64,000 bases of DNA from JAVBJV01 sp031555315. GTDB lineage: Bacteria > Pseudomonadota > Alphaproteobacteria > Acetobacterales > Acetobacteraceae. The notes beneath the pieces were generated by a model that was given only the letters and a program-made list of their open reading frames with translations, was not told where the DNA came from and ran no database searches. How positions within the stretch are numbered: the first letter of the stretch is position 1; each line of letters opens with the position of its first letter. The DNA lies in the NCBI GenBank assembly GCA_031555315.1, contig JAVBUO010000001.1:1-64000 (forward strand), written 5' to 3'. This document shows, in pieces, positions 32,483 through 40,336 of this stretch. The position numbers and the translations under genes were made by a program.

Positions 32483-32908
32483 TTAAATGTGTTCTTTGAG
32501 GGATCCCCATTCCATCAGGATCTTGTCGCGCTGTTCTTCCAGAAGTTTGCGGCGCTGACGAACGTTGATTTCCAGAATGACCCGCGCCAGCCCGGTCACC
32601 GCCTCGACCAGCAGCCAGCCGAAACCGGCGGCCCCCCAGCTCAGGGCGATCGTGCCGGGATCTCCCAGCACGATCAGCGCACTGACCGACCCTCCCCCCA
32701 TGCGGACGACGTTGTAAAGCGGCCCCAACGACGCTGCCATGCAGGGAAACAGAACCGAACGCCCGAGCAGACGGTTTTCCGTGTTGTCCAGCATCATGGC
32801 CATGACGCCCGGCAACATCAGCACGATCGCCACCACCACCAGCCCGACGGAATAAGCCGCGCCGATGCCCAAGGCGGCTCCGACCAGAATTCCTTTCATA
32901 TTGCGCAT
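32483..32908 (-). CDS. Membrane protein paired with pseudokinase
   Basis: A 141-residue protein with helices at ILVGAALGIGAAYSVGLVVV, IVLMLPGVMAMML and around TIALSWGAAGFGWLLVEAVT, and a C-terminal amphipathic, highly charged segment (LEINVRQRRKLLEEQRDKI). I do not recognise the family. It starts by TGATG overlap with the stop of the pseudokinase gene upstream, so the two are translationally coupled and probably act together. It is the last gene of a possible purA-pseudokinase-membrane protein transcription unit. Confidence 0.75.
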   Translation of the reverse strand: MRNMKGILVGAALGIGAAYSVGLVVVAIVLMLPGVMAMMLDNTENRLLGRSVLFPCMAASLGPLYNVVRMGGGSVSALIVLGDPGTIALSWGAAGFGWLLVEAVTGLARVILEINVRQRRKLLEEQRDKILMEWGSLKEHI

Positions 32909-34845
32909 CAGAGCACCACGGTCAGAATGATCGCCAGCCCCAGCATCACGATGCCGCAGGACGAGGCCACATCCAGACCAAGCATCCGTGCGGCATGGGC
33001 GCGTTTGGCAGACCCGGCTTCCATACCGGCCAGTTCCCGTTCAATCGCGGCATGCAGCGCATCGGCCGCCAGCGCACCGCGCCGGTCGGCCTGCTGCTCT
33101 TCCGTGGCTTCCAGCACTGCCGCGATCGGGTTGATCCGCCCGCCCGCCAGCATCGTTTTGATCTGCACAGTCATCCGTTCGCGCCGCGATTTGCTGCGCA
33201 ACGTTCCCAGTGCCGCGAACGCGCTGCGTTCCAGCCATGCGGTCAGGCCGGGCAACAGCCCGACATTGCAGCGCGCTTCAACGCGCGCCAGCAGCCGGAT
33301 TCGTGCCCGCCCCGCATTGGCCGGATCATTCCCCGCCGCCACGATCTCGCTGACCTCGGCCGCTATGCTGCCGGGCAGTTGCATCGCCAGAAACGGCAGC
33401 ATTTCAGGGGTCAGCGGTTCCAGTCTCAGCAGGTCGGAACGCTTCGACGCCGCTTCCAGCGCCAATAACAGTTCGTCGAGCGATGTGACGCATGCCCCCC
33501 CCAGCGGAGCTCCTTCGGCCGGCAGAAGCGGGTTCAGCGCATAGGCCAGACGGTCGAGCCCGCCTGTCGATTGCAGCATCGAACGCAGTGTGCGCGCATG
33601 CTGCTGCAAGGCGGCGAAATCACAGAATTCGGCGCGCTGCAGGGCCCAGCCGGCAATTGCCTCCTGCGTGATCAGCCCGGCAAGCAGCGTAGGATCGGCT
33701 CCGGTTCCGGCGCGCGCCCGTGCAATGGCCGGGCCGACGCCATCCGGCCAGACCCCGATACCGTGCCACATCAACGGTGCCAACGGATCCAGCGCCGCGA
33801 CGCAGCGGGCCACCAGCGAACCGTCGTCACCAGCGGCGCGCAGAATCTCGTCGATGATGCCGGCTGTCTGACTGTCGCCCAGATTTCTGCGCAGCCAGAG
33901 CGACACTTCTCCCTTGCGCAGCAGATTCGCTGCCGGCCCTGGATGGACAGCCAGTGCATGCGCCAATGTGCGCGTGTCGCGGCTGTACAGCCCGCAGATT
34001 TCCATCGGCTGCGCGGCACGGCGCGCCGGCGTGGTCACCAGACGTTGTACCCGCCCTTCCACTGCCTTGATCAGTTGGCTGGCCTTGGGGCGCTGCGCGG
34101 GATTGTCGGCCAGCATCGACCGCAACAGCTCGGCCAGATTGGCACTGATCCGGGTATCCCCCAGCAGCGCTGAAAAACTGCCATGTTCCAGCTTGCGCCG
34201 GATTGCAGTATCCTCGTCCAGCCCGGCCATCGGCAGATGGCCGATCGCCAGCGCCAGCATCGTCGCCCCCAGCGCATAAACATCGTCAGCGGGCGAACCC
34301 ATGCCACGGGCCTCGGGGCGGCACATCGCCGAATACGGGGGTTCGAAGACTGCCGGCTGAAAGGTTCCGGCCGGCGCGGACCAGGCTTCGCCCAGCACCA
34401 CCGGCCCGCCATGTTCGGCACGAAACAGATTGTCGGGATGGATACAGCGGTGTGTTTTGCCCTGTTCGGCCAGCATGGCCAGCACGCGCGCACAGGGCGC
34501 CAGCACAAAAATCAGCAGCTCATTTTCAGACCAGCGGCGCGTAACGCCGATCGCCGGTCCTGGCGGCGCCGGGCAGATCACGAAACGCCCGGCCTTGCCG
34601 TCCGGCAGCGGCGCGACCCCATGCGCCAGCGGATACAGCAGCGACGGCATTGTCGCGATGCTTCCATCCAGTACGCCGGCCCGGGCCGGTAGTTCCGGCT
34701 GCACCGCCACCGCCATCAGCAGCGAGGATGGGTCCATGATGTCGTGCGCAGCATAGGCGGTCAGCCCGACCGCCGCGCCTGGCAGTTGCTGTCCGAGGAC
34801 CGGCCGGTAACGGCCGCCGATCAGATTTTCCGCTGTCTGTTCCAT
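32908..34845 (-). CDS. Membrane-anchored pseudokinase
   Basis: A 645-residue protein with a kinase-fold N-terminal ~265 residues. The kinase is degenerate: the catalytic loop HRDxKxxN is replaced by HRCIHPDN (residues 132-139, no catalytic Asp or Lys), the DFG position reads LGEA (about 151-154) and the strand that should carry the ATP-binding Lys reads LLMAVAVQPE. The helix-F region is intact (PADDVYALGATMLALAIGH), as is the DNPAQRPKASQLI end. Residues ~270-600 are an alpha-rich region without a recognised family (Leu-rich stretches such as LDRLAYALNPLLP), and a C-terminal helix (CGIVMLGLAIILTVVL) anchors it to the membrane. No extracellular domain. It is coupled to the next gene. Likely a scaffold or sensor rather than an enzyme (inference). 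Confidence 0.8.
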   Translation of the reverse strand: MEQTAENLIGGRYRPVLGQQLPGAAVGLTAYAAHDIMDPSSLLMAVAVQPELPARAGVLDGSIATMPSLLYPLAHGVAPLPDGKAGRFVICPAPPGPAIGVTRRWSENELLIFVLAPCARVLAMLAEQGKTHRCIHPDNLFRAEHGGPVVLGEAWSAPAGTFQPAVFEPPYSAMCRPEARGMGSPADDVYALGATMLALAIGHLPMAGLDEDTAIRRKLEHGSFSALLGDTRISANLAELLRSMLADNPAQRPKASQLIKAVEGRVQRLVTTPARRAAQPMEICGLYSRDTRTLAHALAVHPGPAANLLRKGEVSLWLRRNLGDSQTAGIIDEILRAAGDDGSLVARCVAALDPLAPLMWHGIGVWPDGVGPAIARARAGTGADPTLLAGLITQEAIAGWALQRAEFCDFAALQQHARTLRSMLQSTGGLDRLAYALNPLLPAEGAPLGGACVTSLDELLLALEAASKRSDLLRLEPLTPEMLPFLAMQLPGSIAAEVSEIVAAGNDPANAGRARIRLLARVEARCNVGLLPGLTAWLERSAFAALGTLRSKSRRERMTVQIKTMLAGGRINPIAAVLEATEEQQADRRGALAADALHAAIERELAGMEAGSAKRAHAARMLGLDVASSCGIVMLGLAIILTVVL

Positions 34846-34944
34846 CCTGGCACTCCGACACGCCAGGTATCTAACCCCGAAAAGGTTTAGAAATTTGTAA
34901 CAGTCCGCAGTTTCACCCGATTACGGCCGCTTACCCTTAGCGGG

Positions 34945-36234
34945 TTACCCCTCAAACGGATCCTTCACCAGAATCGTATCGTCGCGTTCGGGGCTGGTGG
35001 ACAGAATCTGCACCGGCGCTTCGACAAGCTCCTCGATCCGGCGCACATACTTGATCGCCTGCGCCGGTAGTTCGCCCCACGACCGTGCGCCGCGCGTCGA
35101 GCCCGACCAGCCCTCTACCACTTCGTAAACCGGCTGCGCCTTGGCCTGCGCACGCTGCGCCGCCGGCAGATGACCGACGGCCTGACCGTCGATCGTGTAA
35201 CCGGTGCAGATCTTCAGTTCCTTCAGCCCGTCCAGCACGTCGAGCTTGGTCAGCACCAGCCCTTGCACGCCGCCGACTTTCACGGCCTGACGCACCAGCG
35301 CGGCGTCGAACCAGCCGCACCGGCGGCGCCGGCCGGTGACCGTGCCGAATTCATGGCCGCGATCGCCCAGCAGCGTGCCGATCTCGTCCTGCAGTTCGGT
35401 CGGAAACGGGCCCGAGCCGACACGTGTCGCATAGGCCTTGGCGATGCCCAGCACGGTGCCGATCGCCGACGGCGCGATCCCTGCCCCGCCCGCCGCATTG
35501 CCCGCCACGGTGTTCGACGAGGTGACGAACGGATACGTACCGTGATCGACGTCGAGCATCACCGCCTGCGCGCCTTCGAACAGGATGCGCTTGCCTTCCT
35601 TGCGCGCTGCATCCAGCCGTTCCCATACCGGCTCGGCGAACGGCAACAGCTTCGGTGCCAATGCCAGCAGATCGGCCAGCAGGTCGGCCTTGGTGAAGGT
35701 GTCCGCGCCCAGGCCCTTCAGCAGCGTGTTGTGATGCAGCAGCAGTTCGTCGAGCTTCGCCGACAGGGTTTCCGGCTCCGCCAGGTCGCACAGGCGGATC
35801 GCCCGACGCGCCACCTTGTCCTCGTAAGCCGGGCCGATGCCGCGGCCGGTCGTGCCGATCTTGGCGTCACCGCGCGCCACTTCACGCGCCCGGTCCAGCG
35901 CCGGATGCAGTTTGAGAATCAGCGGTGTGTTTTCGGCGATACGCAGATTTTCGGGGGTGACCGTCAATCCCTGCGCCTGCACCTTGGCGATCTCGGCCAG
36001 CAACGCCTCGGGGTCGAGCACCACGCCGTTGCCGATGATCCCCAGCTTGCCGCGCACCACGCCCGACGGCAGCAGCGACAGCTTGTAGGTCTGATCGCCG
36101 ACCACCAGCGTGTGGCCCGCGTTGTGCCCGCCCTGAAAGCGCACCACGATATCGGCGCGCGACGCCAGCCAGTCGACAACCTTGCCCTTGCCTTCGTCGC
36201 CCCACTGGGCGCCGATTACTGCGACATTCGCCAT
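34945..36234 (-). CDS. purA: Adenylosuccinate synthetase (PurA)
   Basis: A 429-residue enzyme that joins IMP and aspartate with GTP hydrolysis, the first committed step to AMP. Motifs: VIGAQWGDEGKGKVVDWL (P-loop-like with catalytic Asp and His), QGGHNAGHTLVVG, IGTTGRGIGPAYEDK, ATRVGSGPFPTEL and the base-contact TGRRRRCGWFDA. The length is standard. The ATG at 36234 starts the conserved N-terminus. It lies 8 bp after hisZ on the same strand. Confidence 0.98.
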   Translation of the reverse strand: MANVAVIGAQWGDEGKGKVVDWLASRADIVVRFQGGHNAGHTLVVGDQTYKLSLLPSGVVRGKLGIIGNGVVLDPEALLAEIAKVQAQGLTVTPENLRIAENTPLILKLHPALDRAREVARGDAKIGTTGRGIGPAYEDKVARRAIRLCDLAEPETLSAKLDELLLHHNTLLKGLGADTFTKADLLADLLALAPKLLPFAEPVWERLDAARKEGKRILFEGAQAVMLDVDHGTYPFVTSSNTVAGNAAGGAGIAPSAIGTVLGIAKAYATRVGSGPFPTELQDEIGTLLGDRGHEFGTVTGRRRRCGWFDAALVRQAVKVGGVQGLVLTKLDVLDGLKELKICTGYTIDGQAVGHLPAAQRAQAKAQPVYEVVEGWSGSTRGARSWGELPAQAIKYVRRIEELVEAPVQILSTSPERDDTILVKDPFEG

Positions 36235-36242
36235 AGTGCTGT

Positions 36243-37388
36243 TTACTCCACGGGGACGGCTGCGCCGTCTTTCAGAATATGCGTGCAACCCAGGCGTTTC
36301 GCCTCGGCCACATCATCGGTCAGCGGCATCAGCGCCGCGATGGTTGCAAAACCCGCCGCGCGTTGCGCCGCCGCATCGCACCCGAACGGGATGAAGCAGC
36401 GCGGCCGCACCGGCCGCGGCGCAGTGGCGCGCAGGATCGCATCGGGGAACAGGGTCAGCCCGGTTGCCGGCGCGCCTTCGTTCGAGACGTAACGTCCGCC
36501 GCGCCCGAGTTCCTCGTTGCGGCCCGGCGCATAGATCGTCAACGCCACGCCGGTGTGGTAGCGGAAGCCGCGGAACTCCACCGGGTCGACCGTCAGGCGC
36601 AGCGCGGGCAGACGCCGATGCACGGCGGCGACGGTTTCCGTCAGACGGTCGGCATGCGCGCGCACCGCCTGCGGCAACGGCGCGTTGGCCAGCGCCTTCA
36701 GCGCACGATCCGCCGGTCCCGCCGCCAGCAGCAGGTCGGTCAGCATCCGTGCCAGCGCGCCGCCATGCCGCGCCACCGACGCTGCGTCCTTACGGTCCAG
36801 CGCGCGGGCCAGCGCCCGGCGGGCAGCGTCATCGGTAATCTCGGCGTCGATCAGTGCCGGAATTAGCAGCGGCATGGTCAGATCAACACTGATCGCCGCC
36901 AGCCCGACAGCGGCCAGCGCCTCGACGCCCACCGCGATGATTTCCGCGTCGGCCTCGGCCACGTCGCTGCCGATCAGTTCGATTCCGGCCTGGGCGACCT
37001 GGCGGTCCGGTGCCAGTTGGCTGCCGCGCACGCGCAGGCATTGCCCGGCATAGGACAGCCGCAGCGGTCGCGGCACGCCCGCCAGCCGCGTGGCGGCAAT
37101 GCGCGCCACCTGCGGCGTGGTATCGGCGCGCAGCCCCATCATGCGCTGAGAAACGGGGTCCATCAGCCGGAACATCTGTTCGGCCACGGCCTCGCCCGCG
37201 CCCAGCAACAGGCTCTCCTCGAATTCCAGCAACGGGGGTTTCACGCGCTGATAACCATGCGCGCCGAACACCGACATTACACACTCCACCGTCCCGGCCT
37301 CGATTTCGGCATCGGGGGGCAGAAGATCGCGTAGCCCGGCGGGTAAGAGCGCCGGATGATTGGGGGCTTCGTCTGTCACAACGTGCAT
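36243..37388 (-). CDS. hisZ: ATP phosphoribosyltransferase regulatory subunit (HisZ)
   Basis: A 381-residue class II tRNA-synthetase-like protein lacking HisRS catalytic residues. It reads LPAGLRDLLPPDAEIEAGTV at the start, FRLMDPVSQRMMGLRADTTP (motif 2 region) and RVRGSQLAPDRQVAQAGIEL, as HisZ does. It forms an octameric complex with short-form HisG for the first step of histidine synthesis. The ATG at 37388 has no clear ribosome site; a TTG at 37418 is an alternative. It lies between cheR and purA; hisG is not in the window. Confidence 0.93.
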   Translation of the reverse strand: MHVVTDEAPNHPALLPAGLRDLLPPDAEIEAGTVECVMSVFGAHGYQRVKPPLLEFEESLLLGAGEAVAEQMFRLMDPVSQRMMGLRADTTPQVARIAATRLAGVPRPLRLSYAGQCLRVRGSQLAPDRQVAQAGIELIGSDVAEADAEIIAVGVEALAAVGLAAISVDLTMPLLIPALIDAEITDDAARRALARALDRKDAASVARHGGALARMLTDLLLAAGPADRALKALANAPLPQAVRAHADRLTETVAAVHRRLPALRLTVDPVEFRGFRYHTGVALTIYAPGRNEELGRGGRYVSNEGAPATGLTLFPDAILRATAPRPVRPRCFIPFGCDAAAQRAAGFATIAALMPLTDDVAEAKRLGCTHILKDGAAVPVE

Positions 37389-37414
37389 CTGTGTGACAGG
37401 TGCGCCGCCCCTGT

Positions 37415-38341
37415 TCAAGCCCGAACGGGCATCCGGCCGTAATTGGGCGGTTTTGCCGCCCCTTTTGCCGCCGCCGGCACGGTTGCCGCGGCGGGTGGCA
37501 CTGCATTTGCCGCCGCCGGCGCGGGTGCACCGCCAACCGGTATGTAAACCCCTCGCCCGCCCGTTTCCGGCGCGAAGCGGTCGCTGACCCCCACCACGGT
37601 CTCGGCCGCCCCGAGATACAGCACGCCGTCGTCCGGCATGATCTTGCGGATCGCCGCCAGGGTCCGGGATTTTGTCTGATAGTCGAAATAAATAAGCACG
37701 TTACGGCAGAACACAATATCGAACCGCCCCAGTCCGCTCAGGTCGGCCAGCAGATTCCATTCGCGGAACTGCACCATGTTGCGGATCTTCTCGGACAGCA
37801 ACCAGTTCTGCCCGACGCGCTGGAAATACTTGACCAGCATTTGCACGGGCAGGCCGCGCTGTACTTCGAACTGGGTGTATATTCCCTCTCGCGCCCGCGA
37901 CAGCTGGTCGCGGGCGATATCCGTCCCGATGATCTCGATCCGCCGCCCCTGCGCCAGAGCCGGATTATCCGCCAGCATCATCGCGATGGAATACGCTTCC
38001 TGCCCCGACGACGAAGCGGCCGACCAGACCCGGATCGTCCCCCCGGGCGGGCGGGCGGCGCACAGTTTCGGAAACGCCTGCAGACGCAAATGCTCGAACG
38101 GGCGTCCGTCGCGGAAAAAAAGCGATTCGTTGGTGGTCATCGCCTCGACGACACGTGCCGCGATGGCCTCGGCGCCGGGCTGGCGCAAGCGTGTCGCCAG
38201 CGCATCCAGATCGGCCAGTTTCTCGGTCTGGGCGATCGGCGTCAGCCGCGCATTCAGCAGGTAATCCTTGTCCCGGCCGATCACCAGCCCCGAGCGGGTT
38301 TTCAGCAGCGCCGCCAGGAAATCGAAATTCGCTGGTGTCAT
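37415..38341 (-). CDS. cheR: Chemotaxis methyltransferase CheR
   Basis: A 308-residue SAM-dependent glutamate methyltransferase for chemoreceptors. The N-terminal helical domain (DFLAALLKTRSGLVIGRDKD) precedes the catalytic domain with MTTNESLFFRD, RVWSAASSSGQEAYSIAMM (SAM loop), GTDIARDQLSRAREGIY and IVFCRNVLIYFD. The C-terminal ~40 residues are Ala/Pro-rich and variable. It overlaps cheB by ATGA. Confidence 0.96.
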   Translation of the reverse strand: MTPANFDFLAALLKTRSGLVIGRDKDYLLNARLTPIAQTEKLADLDALATRLRQPGAEAIAARVVEAMTTNESLFFRDGRPFEHLRLQAFPKLCAARPPGGTIRVWSAASSSGQEAYSIAMMLADNPALAQGRRIEIIGTDIARDQLSRAREGIYTQFEVQRGLPVQMLVKYFQRVGQNWLLSEKIRNMVQFREWNLLADLSGLGRFDIVFCRNVLIYFDYQTKSRTLAAIRKIMPDDGVLYLGAAETVVGVSDRFAPETGGRGVYIPVGGAPAPAAANAVPPAAATVPAAAKGAAKPPNYGRMPVRA

Positions 38342-39456
38342 GCGCGCGCTCCCATTTTTGTACTGTTGCCAACCAGGCTCAGGATCTTTCGGGAAATTTC
38401 AGGCAACGGCAGAATCGAGAAACAGAGACCCGCCTGCGCCACAGCGCCGGGCATGCCCCAGACGACGCTCGTCGCCTCGTCCTGCGCAATGATGCCGCCC
38501 GATGCCGCAATCAACTTTTCGCCGCCGCGCAAACCGTCACTGCCCATGCCGGTCAGGATGACAGCCAGGGTCCGGTCGCCTGCCGCCACGGCAAGGCTGC
38601 GCAACAGCGGATCGACCGCGGGACGGCAGAAGTTTTCGGGCGGGTCGTCGTTCAGCCGTATGGAAAGCGATGTGCCGCTGCCCGCGACCACCATATGCCG
38701 CCCGCCGGGCGCGAGATGGACATGGCCGGGACGCAGCGCCTCGCCATCGATGGCTTCCGCGCATGTGGGACCGTTCAGGCGGTTGATATGCTCGGCCAGC
38801 ATGCCGGTAAACGCCGCCGGCATATGCTGGGTCAGCAAAATGGGAAGCGGGAAGTTTCGGCCCAGTGCCGGGATCAGCGACAACAGCGCCTGCGGCCCGC
38901 CGGTCGAACTGCCGATCGCCAGAACACGCGGCGGCAACGGCGGCGCCGATCGCAAGGTCGGTTTTTTTGCCCCGGCCGGCGCCGGTGTTATCGCCTGTCT
39001 GCCGCGACGCGCCCCCAGCGCGCGCACCTTGGAAATCAGATCCCGGCGGAAAAGGTCGTCACCGCTGACATTGGCCAGACTGGTCGGTTTCGGCACATAG
39101 TCCGCCGCCCCCAGTTGCAGGGCGCGCATGGTGACATCGGCGCCGCGGGTCGTCAGCGTGGACACCATGATGACCCGTACATCCGGCGCGGCTTTGAGGA
39201 TCAGCGGCAGAGCCGTCAGCCCGTCCATCACCGGCATTTCGATATCGAGGACGACGACATCGACGCGGGCCGAACGCAACTGATCCAGCAGTTCGCGCCC
39301 ATTACCGGCCCGCAGGACGACGTTGATCTGTGGCGACGATTCCAGCGCACGTCCGATGATGCCGCGGATCAGTGGCGAATCGTCGCATATCGCAACGCGA
39401 ACCGCACTGTCCGCAGCAGCAGGCGCCGCGGATCTGGCTGACACGGGAGGCAGCAT
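38338..39456 (-). CDS. cheB: Chemotaxis methylesterase CheB
   Basis: A 372-residue response regulator/esterase. The receiver domain has the acidic pair in VAICDDSPLIRG and the phosphorylated Asp in VVLDIEMPVMDGL; a basic linker leads to the esterase domain with the Ser in LAIGSSTGGPQALLSLIP, the His in LLTQHMPAAFTGM and the Asp in LTGMGSDGLRGGEK. It removes receptor methyl groups. It is 2 bp downstream of cheY and overlaps cheR. Confidence 0.96.
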   Translation of the reverse strand: MLPPVSARSAAPAAADSAVRVAICDDSPLIRGIIGRALESSPQINVVLRAGNGRELLDQLRSARVDVVVLDIEMPVMDGLTALPLILKAAPDVRVIMVSTLTTRGADVTMRALQLGAADYVPKPTSLANVSGDDLFRRDLISKVRALGARRGRQAITPAPAGAKKPTLRSAPPLPPRVLAIGSSTGGPQALLSLIPALGRNFPLPILLTQHMPAAFTGMLAEHINRLNGPTCAEAIDGEALRPGHVHLAPGGRHMVVAGSGTSLSIRLNDDPPENFCRPAVDPLLRSLAVAAGDRTLAVILTGMGSDGLRGGEKLIAASGGIIAQDEATSVVWGMPGAVAQAGLCFSILPLPEISRKILSLVGNSTKMGARA

Positions 39457-39458
39457 GA

Positions 39459-39836
39459 TTACATCGCCCCGATCTGAGTCAATTTACCGAGCAGAATATC
39501 TTCATCGAAAGGCTTCATGATATACTCGCACGCACCGGCTTCCAGCGCGGCGCAGATGCGGGACATCTCGCTCTCGGTGGTACAGAACACGACATGCGGC
39601 AAATGCTCCGCGTCCTCAGCGGCCAGCGTGCGCAGCATGGTGATGCCATCCATCACCGGCATGTTCCAGTCCAAAAGGACCACGTCCGGTTTCACCGCAC
39701 GACAGGCTTCCAGACCTTCCTGTCCGTTCACGGCTTCCGTCACCTCGAAACCGTGTTTTTCAAGCATTCGGCGTGACAGTTTTCGGACGACAGCACTGTC
39801 ATCGACGACAAGGCACACCTTTGCGGACATGATCAT
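39459..39836 (-). CDS. cheY: Chemotaxis response regulator CheY
   Basis: A 125-residue single-domain receiver: CLVVDDSAVVRKLSRRML, the phospho-Asp in VVLLDWNMPVMDGITML, Thr in VVFCTTESEM and Lys in YIMKPFDEDIL. It carries the signal from CheA to the motor. The ATG at 39836 is chosen because it overlaps the cheW stop as ATGA and has GGAG 5-6 nt upstream; an ATG at 39830 would be too far from it. Confidence 0.95.
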   Translation of the reverse strand: MIMSAKVCLVVDDSAVVRKLSRRMLEKHGFEVTEAVNGQEGLEACRAVKPDVVLLDWNMPVMDGITMLRTLAAEDAEHLPHVVFCTTESEMSRICAALEAGACEYIMKPFDEDILLGKLTQIGAM

Positions 39837-40336
39837 GCTTCTCCGACTGTCGCTGAACCTGCCGTAATAGCCGTCAGCGCCGATACATCGAGGATCGACA
39901 GCAGAACGCCATCCAGCTGGTACACCGATGTTGCGAACGTACGCAGCGGCGCCGGCAAGGTCGACGGCAGTGCTTCGCACTTGTCTTTGCCCAGCGTCAG
40001 CACATCGCCGACCGTATCCACCATCAGACTGTAAAACTCGCCGCGGCTTTCGACCACGATGCTGGTCTGCTTGATGTTTGTCGCCTCACCGCCCAGACCG
40101 ATCCGCCGGCGCAGATCGATCGCCGTGACGATACGGCCGCGTAAATTGAGGCTGCCGGATATTTCTCCCGGCGCCAGCGGGATCTTTGCGATCGCCGGCG
40201 CGATCAGCACATCCTGGACACTCAGGACCGGAATGCCGCACAGCATGTCCGCAACCGTCAGCGTCACGAAAGTGTCTTCCTCGCGCACCGTTTTTCCTGA
40301 ACGATCGCGCTCGATGACGTTTGCCTGGCTTTTCAT
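39833..40336 (-). CDS. cheW: Chemotaxis adaptor CheW
   Basis: A 167-residue CheW-fold adaptor that links receptors and CheA: FVTLTVADMLCGIPVLSVQD, then the typical GSLNLRGRIVTAIDLRRRIG and FYSLMVDTVGDVLTL. It overlaps cheA by ATGA and cheY by ATGA, giving a fully coupled block. Confidence 0.94.
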   Translation of the reverse strand: MKSQANVIERDRSGKTVREEDTFVTLTVADMLCGIPVLSVQDVLIAPAIAKIPLAPGEISGSLNLRGRIVTAIDLRRRIGLGGEATNIKQTSIVVESRGEFYSLMVDTVGDVLTLGKDKCEALPSTLPAPLRTFATSVYQLDGVLLSILDVSALTAITAGSATVGEA

